DNA of 46,566 bases, taken from assembly GCA_027619595.1 (NCBI GenBank), contig JAQCHP010000023.1, forward strand, positions 1-46,566, in the 5' to 3' direction. This document shows, piece by piece, positions 1 through 9,632 of the stretch (position 1 is its first letter; every line of letters begins with the position of its first letter). Made by a program: the position numbers and the translations under genes. The notes beneath the pieces were generated by a model. That model was not told the DNA's origin. It saw only the letters and a program-made list of their open reading frames with translations, and ran no database searches. The DNA comes from Planctomycetota bacterium (GTDB taxonomy: Bacteria; Planctomycetota; Planctomycetia; Pirellulales; Pirellulaceae).

Positions 1-919
1 TGCGTAGCTCACGCGGCAGGGCAAAATGGACGTTCTCTGCACGTATCGTTTGAACGTTTATTTCCGCCTGGAAATTCTCCCGTAGATAGTCCAGAACTTG
101 TTCCACGACCGATTCGGGAGCACTGGCGCCTGCCGTCACCAAAACCGTAGCAACATTACCGAACCATTCTCTTCGCAAGTCCTGGGGACCATCAATCAAA
201 TACCCTGCGATGCCCAACTCGCTGGCAATCTCTTTGAGTCGTTGGCTATTGGAACTATTTTGGCTGCCCAGTACTAACACCAGGTCAGCTTGTGTTGCCA
301 AGAGTCGTACGGCCTCCTGACGATTTTGGGTCGCATAACAGATGTCTTCTCGCGGAGGGCCCTCGATTTGTGGGAATCGCTGCCGAAGTCGAGCGATAAT
401 TCGGTTGGCGTCATCGACCGACAAAGTGGTTTGTGTAAGGTAGGCAAGTTTGGTCTGTGGAGCGAACTCCAATTGGTCGACATCGTGTTCTGTTTCGACG
501 AGCACGATCGCCTCAGGTGCTTCGCCCATCGTGCCGATTACTTCATCGTGTCCATCATGTCCGATCAACACAATCGTGTAGCCCGCTTTAGCAAACCGAA
601 TGGCTTCCATGTGCACTTTTGTGACGAGTGGGCATGTGGCATCTATGGCGAAAAGCTTTCGGGCTCGTGCGTAGTTGCGTATCTCTGGCGAGACGCCGTG
701 GGCAGAGAACAAGAGGTGCGAACCTTCGGGTACCTCATCCAGGTGGTTCACGAATATGGCTCCTTTTTCTTGGAACGTCTCCACAACGTATTTGTTATGG
801 ACAATTTCGTGAAACACGTAGACGGGACTACCGAATGTCTGTAGTGCAAGTTCGAGACTTTCGATGGCCATATTGACTCCCGCACAGAATCCGCGCGGGC
901 TTGCCAGCAGGACTTTCAT
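1..919 (-). CDS. ispH: 4-hydroxy-3-methylbut-2-enyl diphosphate reductase (IspH/LytB), 3' end cut by window edge
   Basis: Last enzyme of the MEP isoprenoid pathway. It reduces HMBPP to IPP and DMAPP using a [4Fe-4S] cluster. The minus-strand reading starts at ATG 919 with MKVLLASPRGFCAGV, the classic IspH N-terminus carrying the first cluster cysteine (Cys12). The other two ligands lie in DATCPLVTKVH and in a CYATQNRQ segment. The frame stays open for 306 codons to the window edge and ends in NVHFALPREL, a typical IspH C-terminal motif, so only a few residues are probably missing. It provides the C5 units needed by the hopanoid genes at 5.6-9.6 kb, but lies on the opposite strand and is not in that operon. 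Confidence 0.95.
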   Translation of the reverse strand, partial: MKVLLASPRGFCAGVNMAIESLELALQTFGSPVYVFHEIVHNKYVVETFQEKGAIFVNHLDEVPEGSHLLFSAHGVSPEIRNYARARKLFAIDATCPLVTKVHMEAIRFAKAGYTIVLIGHDGHDEVIGTMGEAPEAIVLVETEHDVDQLEFAPQTKLAYLTQTTLSVDDANRIIARLRQRFPQIEGPPREDICYATQNRQEAVRLLATQADLVLVLGSQNSSNSQRLKEIASELGIAGYLIDGPQDLRREWFGNVATVLVTAGASAPESVVEQVLDYLRENFQAEINVQTIRAENVHFALPRELR

Positions 920-1082
920 GTCGTGGGCCTCAGGGGGGTCCTAAGCGATCGCAAACCATGGATTCCAGGATACACCTACCAGTTGCCAAGTGGTAGGCAG
1001 CGCTGGTTCATGACGGTAGGCAAGGCCCACAATCTTGGCGCAGCATGGACAGTTTGCCCAACCTTTGGTTGCGCTCGCGTTC

Positions 1083-2111
1083 CTAGGAGGAGGCAATCGA
1101 ATCGACGCCTAGCCGTCGTAGTTCTGCTACGACTTGTTGCACAATGCGGGTGACGGAAGAATCGTCGGATTTGGTGGGGCATCCACCCAAAGGTTCGCCC
1201 GTAAATCCTTCCTCCGAGAGTAGGCACTGCAATTGGTTGCTCAATTGCTCTAGATCGTGACGTTGTTTATTCGACTGTGGCTGCCGACCGACACCTGTTT
1301 CGAATCCACGAAGTTGGAGTGCGGACCTGAATCCCTCTGGGAATTCGGAGTGGTAAATCATGGCATCGAATAGCTTCAAAAGCCGGTATTGCAGGTCACG
1401 CGCCGCATCCAGTTGTCCGGCCATCGTCATTTCGTAGAGTTTGCGGGTAATTTCTGGCACGATACCACTGGTGGCATTAGTCCCCCCATCACAACCGATC
1501 AACAGCATCGGCATCAGGGCCGCCTCCCAACCGGTCAGGAAGCTGAAGTTCGGGTGAGAAGGTCGGACCGCGGTAATCATCCGCATCATGTGGGGAATAT
1601 CACCGGACGAGTCTTTGATGGCGACGACCCGAGGACACTCATCCGCCAGCCTTCTCACGGTGTTAACCTCAATCGGCGTGGCAAACAGGGGGATGTTGTA
1701 CAGTGTGACGTCCACTGGCGAATTGTCGGCGATTTCTTTGAAGTAGGCGTAAACACCGTCTTGCGAAAGTTTGAAGTAAAACGGCGCGACAACGGCAACG
1801 GCCCGTACGCCAAGTCCGTGATAATACTCGCAAGCACGAATCGTTTCGCGAGTGTTGGCCTCTGCTGCCCCCGCCAAGATTGGCACGCGGCCGCGGACTT
1901 CGTCAGCGATAATATCGACAATTCGTCGGCGTTCTTCGGCAGTGAAACGTGTGAACTCACCGGTGGACCCGTTGGGATACAGGCCGTGGACTCCGCGTTC
2001 GATCAACCAATTGACATATCTCCGCAGTTCCCGCTCGTGGATATCGCCATGGGAATCGAGGAGGACGAGGTTGGGGGTAAAAATCCCTTGCAGGCGTTGT
2101 GTAGATTGCAT
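1083..2111 (-). CDS. Dihydrodipicolinate synthase / N-acetylneuraminate lyase family aldolase
   Basis: Class I aldolase of the DapA/NanA superfamily, 342 aa. The pyruvate-binding GSTGE is at residues 48-52, the catalytic Tyr of the YNIP motif is Tyr138, and the Schiff-base Lys of IKDSSG is Lys166. The family condenses or cleaves pyruvate with an aldehyde in a TIM barrel. The substrate cannot be told from sequence, and this looks like one of several paralogues rather than certainly DapA. The C-terminus, after about residue 285, is longer than in ordinary DapA (about 290-300 aa). It lies 163 bp upstream of ispH on the same strand. Its start is divergent from the large membrane protein that follows. 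Confidence 0.85.
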   Translation of the reverse strand: MQSTQRLQGIFTPNLVLLDSHGDIHERELRRYVNWLIERGVHGLYPNGSTGEFTRFTAEERRRIVDIIADEVRGRVPILAGAAEANTRETIRACEYYHGLGVRAVAVVAPFYFKLSQDGVYAYFKEIADNSPVDVTLYNIPLFATPIEVNTVRRLADECPRVVAIKDSSGDIPHMMRMITAVRPSHPNFSFLTGWEAALMPMLLIGCDGGTNATSGIVPEITRKLYEMTMAGQLDAARDLQYRLLKLFDAMIYHSEFPEGFRSALQLRGFETGVGRQPQSNKQRHDLEQLSNQLQCLLSEEGFTGEPLGGCPTKSDDSSVTRIVQQVVAELRRLGVDSIASS

Positions 2112-2254
2112 GGTCGGTCAGATGGTTGGGGGGCGATGAAGCGGGCAGGGGGGTACGGAGCGGCGTTCCGCCTGACCCGAAAAACAGGTACAACCGAACG
2201 TCGCGCGTTCGACTCAAGGATAGCTTACATCAGCCGGCCGTGAAAAACAGTGCC

Positions 2255-4516
2255 ATGTCGAGAAATCAGCGGAAGACCAAGGGGTTGGGAGTGGAAGGGT
2301 TGCCGTCCCCGTTCGACGCCGCGCCCTGGTCCTCGGAATGGATTGTAGCGGGATTACTGCTTTATTTGGCGTGGTATTGGACGCGTCCCTTGCCGAGCAT
2401 GGCCTGGCTCGCTCCCGACCACGGCCCGCCAAACCGTCTGGCTGTGACCCTTGTCTACGGGTCGCTCCGTACGCTTTGGGGGGTGGCGACGGGAGGAGAG
2501 AGTCCGGTAATACTGGATCGAATACCGGTTTTCGCTGCCGCGTTTATGCAAATCGCTGTAAGTTGGGCCGCCGGTTCTGTCACGATCGGCCGAGTAATAC
2601 ACAATTTTCCGCTGCCGACGGCGGGACGCGAGGCGGTAAATCTCGCGGCAGGACTCCACATTCTTTCGCTATGGACCTTCATCGTCGGCATTTGCGGTGG
2701 TTTGCAGTCGCCACTTTGGTTTCAGGGACCGGGGCTCGCAGTCATTCTCTTAGCAATTGCCTGGCGGCGCCGCGCGCATCACGGGAGAGACCCAAAACCG
2801 ACGGCCGTGCTGCCCCAGAAGGAGCGGGCAGCCGGCGGCTTGGACCTTCATTCACTCGGGCCTTGTCTACTCATGGCGCCTTTTGTGGGGCTGATTTTCT
2901 TATTGGCGAGCCTACCTCCCACCGACTTTGACGTGCGCGAGTACCACTTGCAGGTGCCGAAGGAGTGGTATCAGAGTGGTCGAATTGGTTTCTTACCGCA
3001 CAATGTGTACGGTAACATGCCCTTGGGAGCAGAAATGCAGGCCCTTTGCGCGATGGGATGGACGATGTGGTCCGAAAGCCATCGATGGTGGTACGGTGCG
3101 TTGGTGGGGAAGATCGTCATGGCGTTTTTCGCGCCGCTCGGTGCGATTCTCATCAGCCAATTAATTTATCGTTCAATGAACGATGATTCCGCAGGGGCTC
3201 GTCAGTGGTGGAGTGCCTTGTTTCTGGTATCGACTCCCTGGGTCGTTCACATTGCTGCGGCGGGTTTGAATGAAAATGCCCTCGGATTGTACTTGTACCT
3301 ATCCTGTTGGTTTTGCCAGCCGCCGGATCGAAGTAAGTCAATCACCGACGCGGCGAAGCCGGCGACAGATTTCTTTCTGCGGCGAGTAGGGGTGGCGGGG
3401 TTTTTCTTGGGGGCGGCCATCTCGATCAAGTACACCGCTTGTCTTTTTGGTTTGCCACTGCCGTTGTGGGTGGCTTGGCAAGGATTTCGAGCCAAATGTT
3501 TGGCGAAGTCCGTGGCGGTCTTCACGTTGGTCTGCCTGTTGAGTGGTGGCGGTTGGTATTGGAAGAATCTGGTACTGTCCGGAAATCCAGTTTATCCCTT
3601 GGCGTATTCTTGGTTGGGTGGCGAAACGCGTACTCCTGAAAACGATCTGCAGTGGCGTTCTGCGCACCAAGTTCCGCTCGATTCGCAAGGCAATCGTTAC
3701 TCACTTGCTCAGTGGGGTGCGGCCTTCGTATCCTTTTTGGGCGGCAGTGAATGGCAGCATGCTCTGCTGGTTCCATTAGGTGCATTGGCTATCGCGCGGA
3801 ATATCCGGCTGAGCAAACAGTCGGGATGGGGTCCTACCGGTTGGCTTTGCTGGATGATGTGTGTTTGGTGGCTAGTGACGCACCGTTTGGAGCGGTTCTG
3901 GGTCCCTGCGTTGCCGTGGCTGGCGTATCTCGCAGGCCAAGGAATGAACTGGTCCCAGCAAGTTACATGGAATCGCTATCGATGGTTACCGGTGGCAATC
4001 GCGCTGCCGATGCTGTGGATTTTTTGTGCGAGTCCAAGTATCCGCGTCGATCCGCGGTGGTTGGTTCCCTTGTCGAAGTTAAGAATCGACCCAGACCGCG
4101 TGAATCCATTTCATCTCTATCTCAACAAGGTAGTTCTTCCCAACGAGCGAGTTCTGCTCGTTGGTGATGCCCAGCCTTTCGATCTGGAAGTCCCCGTGTT
4201 CTATCATACTTGCTTCGATGCATGTTTGTTGGAGGCTTGGCTAGTGGATCGCCTGCCGCACGAGCAATGGCAATTGCTTCATGATCGTCAAGTTCGTTAC
4301 GTATACTACCACCGAGGGGAAGTGAAGCGATATCAATCTGCCGGCAACTATGGCTTTACCTCGTACGTCAATGATGCACGATTTGCGCAGTTGGTTGAGA
4401 CGGGAGTGTTGGTGCCTGAACGCGATGCCCGATCCTTGGGGGATCTCGATGTATATTTCGGTGAATTGTATCGTTTGGCGGAGCATCCACCACCGAGCAG
4501 CAATTGGCCGAAATAG
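2255..4516 (+). CDS. Large multi-pass membrane protein, GT-C (ArnT/PMT-like) glycosyltransferase candidate
   Basis: 753 aa from ATG 2255 (MSRNQRKTKG), chosen because the in-frame sequence upstream is low in hydrophobicity and lacks a good ribosome site. Many hydrophobic helices alternate with short loops. An early extracytoplasmic loop carries DFDVREYHLQVPKEW, resembling the acidic catalytic loop of GT-C transferases that use lipid-linked sugars. A hydrophilic C-terminal domain (about residues 600-753) follows the last helix. The acceptor and sugar are unknown. The downstream EamA transporter starts 75 bp after the stop on the same strand, so the two may be co-transcribed. The GT-C assignment rests on topology and the loop motif only. 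Confidence 0.6.
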   Translation: MSRNQRKTKGLGVEGLPSPFDAAPWSSEWIVAGLLLYLAWYWTRPLPSMAWLAPDHGPPNRLAVTLVYGSLRTLWGVATGGESPVILDRIPVFAAAFMQIAVSWAAGSVTIGRVIHNFPLPTAGREAVNLAAGLHILSLWTFIVGICGGLQSPLWFQGPGLAVILLAIAWRRRAHHGRDPKPTAVLPQKERAAGGLDLHSLGPCLLMAPFVGLIFLLASLPPTDFDVREYHLQVPKEWYQSGRIGFLPHNVYGNMPLGAEMQALCAMGWTMWSESHRWWYGALVGKIVMAFFAPLGAILISQLIYRSMNDDSAGARQWWSALFLVSTPWVVHIAAAGLNENALGLYLYLSCWFCQPPDRSKSITDAAKPATDFFLRRVGVAGFFLGAAISIKYTACLFGLPLPLWVAWQGFRAKCLAKSVAVFTLVCLLSGGGWYWKNLVLSGNPVYPLAYSWLGGETRTPENDLQWRSAHQVPLDSQGNRYSLAQWGAAFVSFLGGSEWQHALLVPLGALAIARNIRLSKQSGWGPTGWLCWMMCVWWLVTHRLERFWVPALPWLAYLAGQGMNWSQQVTWNRYRWLPVAIALPMLWIFCASPSIRVDPRWLVPLSKLRIDPDRVNPFHLYLNKVVLPNERVLLVGDAQPFDLEVPVFYHTCFDACLLEAWLVDRLPHEQWQLLHDRQVRYVYYHRGEVKRYQSAGNYGFTSYVNDARFAQLVETGVLVPERDARSLGDLDVYFGELYRLAEHPPPSSNWPK

Positions 4517-4590
4517 ATGATTTCGGCCGGTGTGATCTATTTTGTTGTGAATGGCGATCGTATTGGACGGCCCTTACGGAGACGAAACGA

Positions 4591-5454
4591 ATGTTGGAGT
4601 TTTCTCCGTTGGCGATTGGTCTCGTGATTTTATCTGCCGTGGCACATGCTTTCTGGAATTTTTGCTCCAAGAAAAGTAACGGTGGGGCAAGATTCGTGTA
4701 CCTTGTCGCATTTTGGTCGATGATCCTTTGGTCTCCTTTAGCGGCGTTTGTAGTGTACCAATCATGGGGTCAATTCACGATGGAACGCGTCCTGGCCTTG
4801 GGAGTTACGGCGGCGATCCACTTGGTCTATTTTCTGTTTTTGCAACAATCGTATCGAAAAGGTGACCTTTCACTTGTTTACCCACTTTCGCGGGGACTGG
4901 GGCCGGCTCTTACTGTCGCGGCTGCCGTGCCATTGCTGGGTGAATATCCATCCGTCAATCAAATCTGTGGGGTACTGTGCATCCTTTTGGGAGCGGGCGG
5001 TCTTGGTTTTTCTGGAAGATCGCATGTAAATTCCACCGCGATTGTCTTAGCGTCGATTACCGGAGCCTTTGTCGCGGCCTATACCTTGTGGGACAAGTAT
5101 GCTGTGGTGAGTCTAGGTATATCGCCGATTCTGATTGATTGGTGCAATCACCCGTTTCGAAGTATGTGTTTGCATCGTTTTAATCGACCAGAACAGGCCG
5201 CAGCGAATCCGGTCCAGCTTCGTTATGTGATCGCGGTGGCCGTATTGAGCCCAGCGTCGTATATCACGTTTCTGTTCGCAATCTCGCTCTCCCAGTCAGT
5301 ACTCTTGGCACCCTTACGAGAACTGAGCATTGTGATCGGTGCCGTGATGGGGGGGGGGGTTCTGGGCGAACGGTTTTCTCGTCCAAAGCTTTGGGCCATA
5401 GCGGCGATCACTGTCGGCGTAGCACTGGTCGCGTTGAAACTACAGCGATACTGA
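4591..5454 (+). CDS. EamA/DMT-family membrane transporter
   Basis: 287 aa from ATG 4591 (MLEFSPLAIGL). About ten hydrophobic helices form two repeated halves, as in the drug/metabolite transporter superfamily; the second half has the usual small-residue-rich ends (GAVMGGGVLGER). The family moves small metabolites or drugs across the inner membrane; the substrate is unknown. The gene lies between the GT-C-like protein and shc on the same strand. The codons for MGGGV contain an uninterrupted run of 11 G residues (5349-5359), a slippage-prone tract that could switch the gene on and off or attract sequencing errors. Confidence 0.75.
   Translation: MLEFSPLAIGLVILSAVAHAFWNFCSKKSNGGARFVYLVAFWSMILWSPLAAFVVYQSWGQFTMERVLALGVTAAIHLVYFLFLQQSYRKGDLSLVYPLSRGLGPALTVAAAVPLLGEYPSVNQICGVLCILLGAGGLGFSGRSHVNSTAIVLASITGAFVAAYTLWDKYAVVSLGISPILIDWCNHPFRSMCLHRFNRPEQAAANPVQLRYVIAVAVLSPASYITFLFAISLSQSVLLAPLRELSIVIGAVMGGGVLGERFSRPKLWAIAAITVGVALVALKLQRY
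5349..5359 (+). repeat. Homopolymer G11 tract inside the EamA gene
   Basis: Eleven consecutive G bases run from the G of an ATG codon through three GGG codons into a GTT codon. A one-base change would shift the frame about 35 codons before the end of the transporter and alter its last helix. Confidence 0.9.
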
Positions 5455-5571
5455 TGGTCGGTTTTGGTATCTCGAGGTTGCCGTCCCGCTAGCAGACTTC
5501 TATTGCCCGATTTGGCCTGATCGCGTAGACTCGGGGCGTTCATTTTTCGTTTTTGGAATGGAGTTCTATGC

Positions 5572-7665
5572 ATGGAACCAGGGAAGGATCCGGAATCGTC
5601 CGCCGCGTCTCGACCTGAATTGCCGCCGCGTGATTTTACTACCTTTCCGTCGACTACGGAGATGTCGCAAGCGATTCATGCGACCCAGGCATGGCTGATC
5701 GGTCAGCAGCAACCGTCTGGAGTCTGGTGCGCGGAACTTCAGGGTGACACGATTCTGGAGAGTGAAACGATCCTCTTGTTGGCGTGGCTCGGTGAAGCGT
5801 CGGGAGAGTTCGTTCAACGCTTGGCCGGCTACATCCTCAAACAGCAGTTGCCGGAGGGAGGATGGGGGCTCTATCCCGGTGGCAAGGCCGACGTAAGTGT
5901 CAGCGTAAAGGCCTATTTTGCGCTCAAACTTACGGGCTACGATCCCGACGACGAACCGATGCGACGAGCGCGCGAGGCGGTACTTGGCATGGGTGGTGCC
6001 GATCGGGTCAACAGTTTTACACGATTCTTTTTAGCGCTCTTGGGCCAAGTCCCCTACGATATCTGCCCAGCGGTCCCGCCGGAGGCCGTACTTTTACCTA
6101 AATGGTTGCCGGTCAATATTTATCGAGTTAGCGCATGGTCGCGGACGATTTTGGTCCCGCTAACGCTCGTTTGGGCAGAGCGTCCCTCCGTGGCAATTCC
6201 TGCCGAGCGAGGAATTGCCGAGCTCATGATGGCTCCACCTGCCAACTGGAAGTCCACCTGTGCTCCAGGGGACAAGACGTCGACCAGTGAGTGGGCTTGG
6301 CGTGCCACCTTCCTAGCGCTCGATGGCACCTTAAAGATCCTAGAACGACTGCGTCTAAAACCTTTGAGAAAAGTTGCCATGCAGCGGGCTGAGCGCTGGA
6401 TCTTGGCACGTTTTCGTGGCAGTGACGGTCTTGGAGCCATCTTTCCCTCAATTCTCTGGAGTTGGATCGCTTTGAGGTGCCGAGGGTACACCGATGATGC
6501 GCCCGAAGTGCAAGAATGTCGGCAGCAATTAATGGCGCTGGTGATCGATGACTCGGATACATTGCGCATCCAGCCTTGCAAGTCGCCAGTGTGGGATACG
6601 GCGCTCACTTTGCGATCACTTGGTCGAACCCAAAATGATTCTCATTGGTTGAATGCTAAGATTGTAGCGGCTCGAGAAAATGCCATCACCTGGTTGCTGA
6701 ACAAGGAAGTCCGCGAACCGGGCGATTGGAGTTCCACTGTGGCAGCGGAACCTGCTGGATGGTTTTTCGAATATCAGAATGTTTTCTATCCCGATACGGA
6801 CGATACGGCCATGGTATTGCTCGCTTTGCGGGACGAAGTCGTGTTGGCGGGACACCCTGACCGTGATCTGACCAACGCCACGCAATGGCTTGTCGGTGGT
6901 CGAACCAGCAGTATTGTCGAGGCGAAACGTATAGCTGGCCGGATGGATCAGCTCACAATGGCCTGTCAACGCGGGCGACAGTGGCTGCTGGCGATGCAGA
7001 ATCGCGATGGTGGATGGGGAGCCTTTGACCGCAACAATGACGCCCGATTCCTTTGTCACGTTCCGTTCGCGGACCACAATGCAATGATTGATCCGAGCAC
7101 TCCCGACCTCACGGGGCGCGTCATCGAAGCGCTGGCTGCTTGGGGTGTCGGGAGTAAGGATCGCCCCATCGAACGCGCGGTTGCCTATTTGCGGCGAACT
7201 CAAGAGTCGGATGGTAGTTGGTTTGGTCGCTGGGGAGTTAATTATATTTATGGTACGTGGCAGGTTTTGTGTGGTTTGCGGGCCGCGGGAGTGCCCACGA
7301 CTGACATTTCCATGCAGTTGGGCGCACGCTGGTTGCTGCAGTGCCAACAACCCGAAGGGGGCTGGGGAGAGTCGGCTGATAGCTATGCGGACCCCCGCCT
7401 ACGCGGCTGTGGGCCCCTGACGCCATCCCAAACAGCATGGGCGCTGTTAGGACTAATGGCCGCTGGCCACGCACGGTCGGCGGCTGTGCTGCGTGGTATT
7501 CATTACCTGCTAAGTACTCAACAATCGGACGGTACCTGGGTCGAAGACGAATTCACCGGCACTGGATTCCCGATGGTGTTTTATTTGCGGTACCATTACT
7601 ACCGGATCTATTTTCCATTACTTGCGTTGCGAACCTGGAGATATCTGGTGGGCACCCCTTCATGA
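5572..7665 (+). CDS. shc: Squalene-hopene cyclase
   Basis: Cyclises squalene to hopene/hopanol, the committed step of hopanoid synthesis, at the membrane surface. The protein is 697 aa, close to the usual 630-720. The acid motif is DTDDTA, with Asp408, Asp410 and Asp411 the catalytic DxDD. Several QW repeats are visible, such as QLPEGGWGLYPGG, QNRDGGWGAFDRNND, QESDGSWFGRWG and QQPEGGWGESADS, as in all triterpene cyclases. The DxDD motif separates it from oxidosqualene cyclases. The TGA stop overlaps the ATG of hpnH (ATGA, 7662-7665), so the two genes are translationally coupled. No squalene-synthesis genes (hpnCDE) lie in the window. Confidence 0.96.
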   Translation: MEPGKDPESSAASRPELPPRDFTTFPSTTEMSQAIHATQAWLIGQQQPSGVWCAELQGDTILESETILLLAWLGEASGEFVQRLAGYILKQQLPEGGWGLYPGGKADVSVSVKAYFALKLTGYDPDDEPMRRAREAVLGMGGADRVNSFTRFFLALLGQVPYDICPAVPPEAVLLPKWLPVNIYRVSAWSRTILVPLTLVWAERPSVAIPAERGIAELMMAPPANWKSTCAPGDKTSTSEWAWRATFLALDGTLKILERLRLKPLRKVAMQRAERWILARFRGSDGLGAIFPSILWSWIALRCRGYTDDAPEVQECRQQLMALVIDDSDTLRIQPCKSPVWDTALTLRSLGRTQNDSHWLNAKIVAARENAITWLLNKEVREPGDWSSTVAAEPAGWFFEYQNVFYPDTDDTAMVLLALRDEVVLAGHPDRDLTNATQWLVGGRTSSIVEAKRIAGRMDQLTMACQRGRQWLLAMQNRDGGWGAFDRNNDARFLCHVPFADHNAMIDPSTPDLTGRVIEALAAWGVGSKDRPIERAVAYLRRTQESDGSWFGRWGVNYIYGTWQVLCGLRAAGVPTTDISMQLGARWLLQCQQPEGGWGESADSYADPRLRGCGPLTPSQTAWALLGLMAAGHARSAAVLRGIHYLLSTQQSDGTWVEDEFTGTGFPMVFYLRYHYYRIYFPLLALRTWRYLVGTPS

Positions 7666-8675
7666 GCGTTCCGATTTCCCAAGCCTGGACGGTCGCACGG
7701 TACGTGCTGGAGAAGCGATTGCGTGGAATCAAGCGTTATCCGCTCGTTCTCATGTTAGAACCTTTGTTTCGCTGCAATCTAGCGTGCGGAGGGTGTGGCA
7801 AAATTCAGCATCCACAGAACATCTTGCGTCGCCATCTGTCGCCCGAACAATGTTTTCACGCTGTCGAAGAATGCGGCACGCCCATTGTGTCCATTCCTGG
7901 CGGCGAACCACTCCTGCACCCGCAAATCGAAGAAATTGTGGCCGGTCTAGTACAACGCAAGAAATACATTTACTTATGTACCAACGCATTGAAGCTCGAA
8001 GAGTTTCTGCCGAGATTCCGCGCGTCGAAATATCTGTCGTTATCGGTCCATCTCGATGGTCCACGCGACGTGCATGATCGAGCCGTTTGTCGCGACGGCA
8101 CGTACGATATCGCCGTCAACGCCATCAAGGCGGCTGTCAAGGGAGGTTTTCGTGTCACTACAAACACAACCGTCTTTAGTGATATGCAAGCCGAACGTCT
8201 GCGTGAATTTTTTGACGAAGTTTCCCAACTTGGCGTGGAGGGAATGATGGTCTCTCCTGGTTATGCCTACTCGAAAGCACCCGATCAGGAACATTTCTTG
8301 CCTCGATCGAAGACGCACGAATTATTTCGCCGAGTTCTGCATTCGCCTTCCCGGAAGTGGAAGTTCAATCAAACACCGCTGTTTTTGAAGTTTCTTCAAG
8401 GGGACTGGGATTTTGATTGCACACCGTGGGGAAATCCCACGTACAACATTTTCGGTTGGCAACGTCCATGTTATTTGTTGGACGAAGGATATTGCGCGAC
8501 CTTCGCCGAACTGCTGCACGAGACGGATTGGAGTCAGTACGGTCATAAAAGCCAAAATCCCAAGTGCACTGATTGTCTGGTACACTGTGGTTTTGAACCG
8601 TCGGCAGTTGTGGCGACATTCTCGACGTGGACTGGTTTGTGGGCCACTACACGCCAGGTTTTGTGGAATCGTTAG
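7662..8675 (+). CDS. hpnH: Radical SAM protein HpnH, adenosylhopane synthase
   Basis: Adds the 5'-deoxyadenosyl group of S-adenosylmethionine to diploptene, giving adenosylhopane, the first step of hopanoid side-chain extension. The protein is 337 aa. The radical SAM motif CNLACGGC (CxxxCxxC) uses Cys38, Cys42 and Cys45, followed by the SAM-binding SIPGGEPLLHP. A C-terminal cysteine cluster (KCTDCLVHCGFEPS) matches HpnH. The order shc-hpnH-hpnG is the conserved extended-hopanoid set, which supports the symbol. The start overlaps the shc stop. A gap of 140 bp separates it from hpnG. Confidence 0.94.
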   Translation: MSVPISQAWTVARYVLEKRLRGIKRYPLVLMLEPLFRCNLACGGCGKIQHPQNILRRHLSPEQCFHAVEECGTPIVSIPGGEPLLHPQIEEIVAGLVQRKKYIYLCTNALKLEEFLPRFRASKYLSLSVHLDGPRDVHDRAVCRDGTYDIAVNAIKAAVKGGFRVTTNTTVFSDMQAERLREFFDEVSQLGVEGMMVSPGYAYSKAPDQEHFLPRSKTHELFRRVLHSPSRKWKFNQTPLFLKFLQGDWDFDCTPWGNPTYNIFGWQRPCYLLDEGYCATFAELLHETDWSQYGHKSQNPKCTDCLVHCGFEPSAVVATFSTWTGLWATTRQVLWNR

Positions 8676-8815
8676 AGTTCTAGGCCACCATTCATCGACG
8701 GAAGCACACCTCTGTCTCTGCATTTCATTGTGTTTTGAGATACAATTGAGGGTGCTCGTCGCATCGTCCCCGCGGCCGAGAGATAATCAAAACGCGGATC
8801 GGGTCGGGTGTCAAA

Positions 8816-9625
8816 ATGAACGAATCGCCGCCTGTCTCGACGGTTGTTTCCTTTGCGATTCACGAAGAGGCCAAAGGCTTCTTGGAACGGATGCAAAGTG
8901 TGCATCGTATGCAATGTGCAAATTTCGCGGAATATCGAGGTTTGTGCTCGTCAATTCACTCCGGTCCGGACCGCCCGGTGTTGGTCATCCTAACGGGCAT
9001 CGGGGCGATGCGAGCAACGGTTGCTGCGGCCGACGTTATCAAGTTGTATCGACCGCGACTGTGGGTGGCGGCCGGATTTGCGGGAGGTCTGACCGAAAAT
9101 CTTCGTGCCTTGGATATGGTAGTTGCCAGGCAAGTGATCGACGATGCTTCGGGCGCCATTGTCGACACGCATCCGGAAAGGTTTCCACTACGTCCAGCGC
9201 AGCAAGGGTCAACCCACTTTGGCAACCTGATTTCCGTTTTGAACGTGGTTCGCACCGCCGAAGCGAAGCAACAGCTTGGCATCCGATCTGGGGCGATTGC
9301 CTGCGACATGGAATCCTATGCACTGGCCAAGACGTGTCGCGAATTTGGGGTACAGTTCCAGGCGGCCCGAGTCATTAGCGACACCGTGCACGAAACATTG
9401 CCACGAGAAATTGAAACCATTGTGAAACAAGAATCGTTTGCCAGGCGACTGGGTGCGGCGGCGGGGGCTATTTGGGCACGTCCATCTGCGGCTTCCGAGC
9501 TTTGGAACCTACATGAGCGATCGTGGGAAGCGGCTCAGCGTCTCGGTGCATTTCTCTCCCATTCGGTGCTATCAAATCTCGAAGTGTCGTTGGATAGCCC
9601 GGAAACACGGCAGCGGGACGAATAG
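8816..9625 (+). CDS. hpnG: HpnG-like adenosylhopane nucleosidase (purine nucleoside phosphorylase fold)
   Basis: Removes adenine from adenosylhopane to give ribosylhopane. The 269-aa protein has the nucleoside phosphorylase/MTA-nucleosidase fold: LTGIGAMRA and AAGFAGGL form the phosphate/ribose region, and AIACDMESYALAKTC carries the ribose-binding Glu after Met. The position right after shc and hpnH makes HpnG the best reading over a housekeeping MTA/SAH nucleosidase. The start ATG 8816 gives a good N-terminus but only a weak ribosome site (a G-rich stretch about 10 bp upstream). The stop is 7 bp from the sigma-factor start, suggesting one transcript. Confidence 0.85.
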   Translation: MNESPPVSTVVSFAIHEEAKGFLERMQSVHRMQCANFAEYRGLCSSIHSGPDRPVLVILTGIGAMRATVAAADVIKLYRPRLWVAAGFAGGLTENLRALDMVVARQVIDDASGAIVDTHPERFPLRPAQQGSTHFGNLISVLNVVRTAEAKQQLGIRSGAIACDMESYALAKTCREFGVQFQAARVISDTVHETLPREIETIVKQESFARRLGAAAGAIWARPSAASELWNLHERSWEAAQRLGAFLSHSVLSNLEVSLDSPETRQRDE

Positions 9626-9632
9626 CATCGTT

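Noticed and set aside
290-844. Long plus-strand frame opposite ispH
   Set aside because: The minus strand encodes an unmistakable IspH with all three cluster cysteines; the plus frame has no recognisable features.
1389-2243. 284-codon plus-strand frame opposite the aldolase
   Set aside because: It is a mirror of the aldolase codons. The aldolase has intact catalytic motifs.
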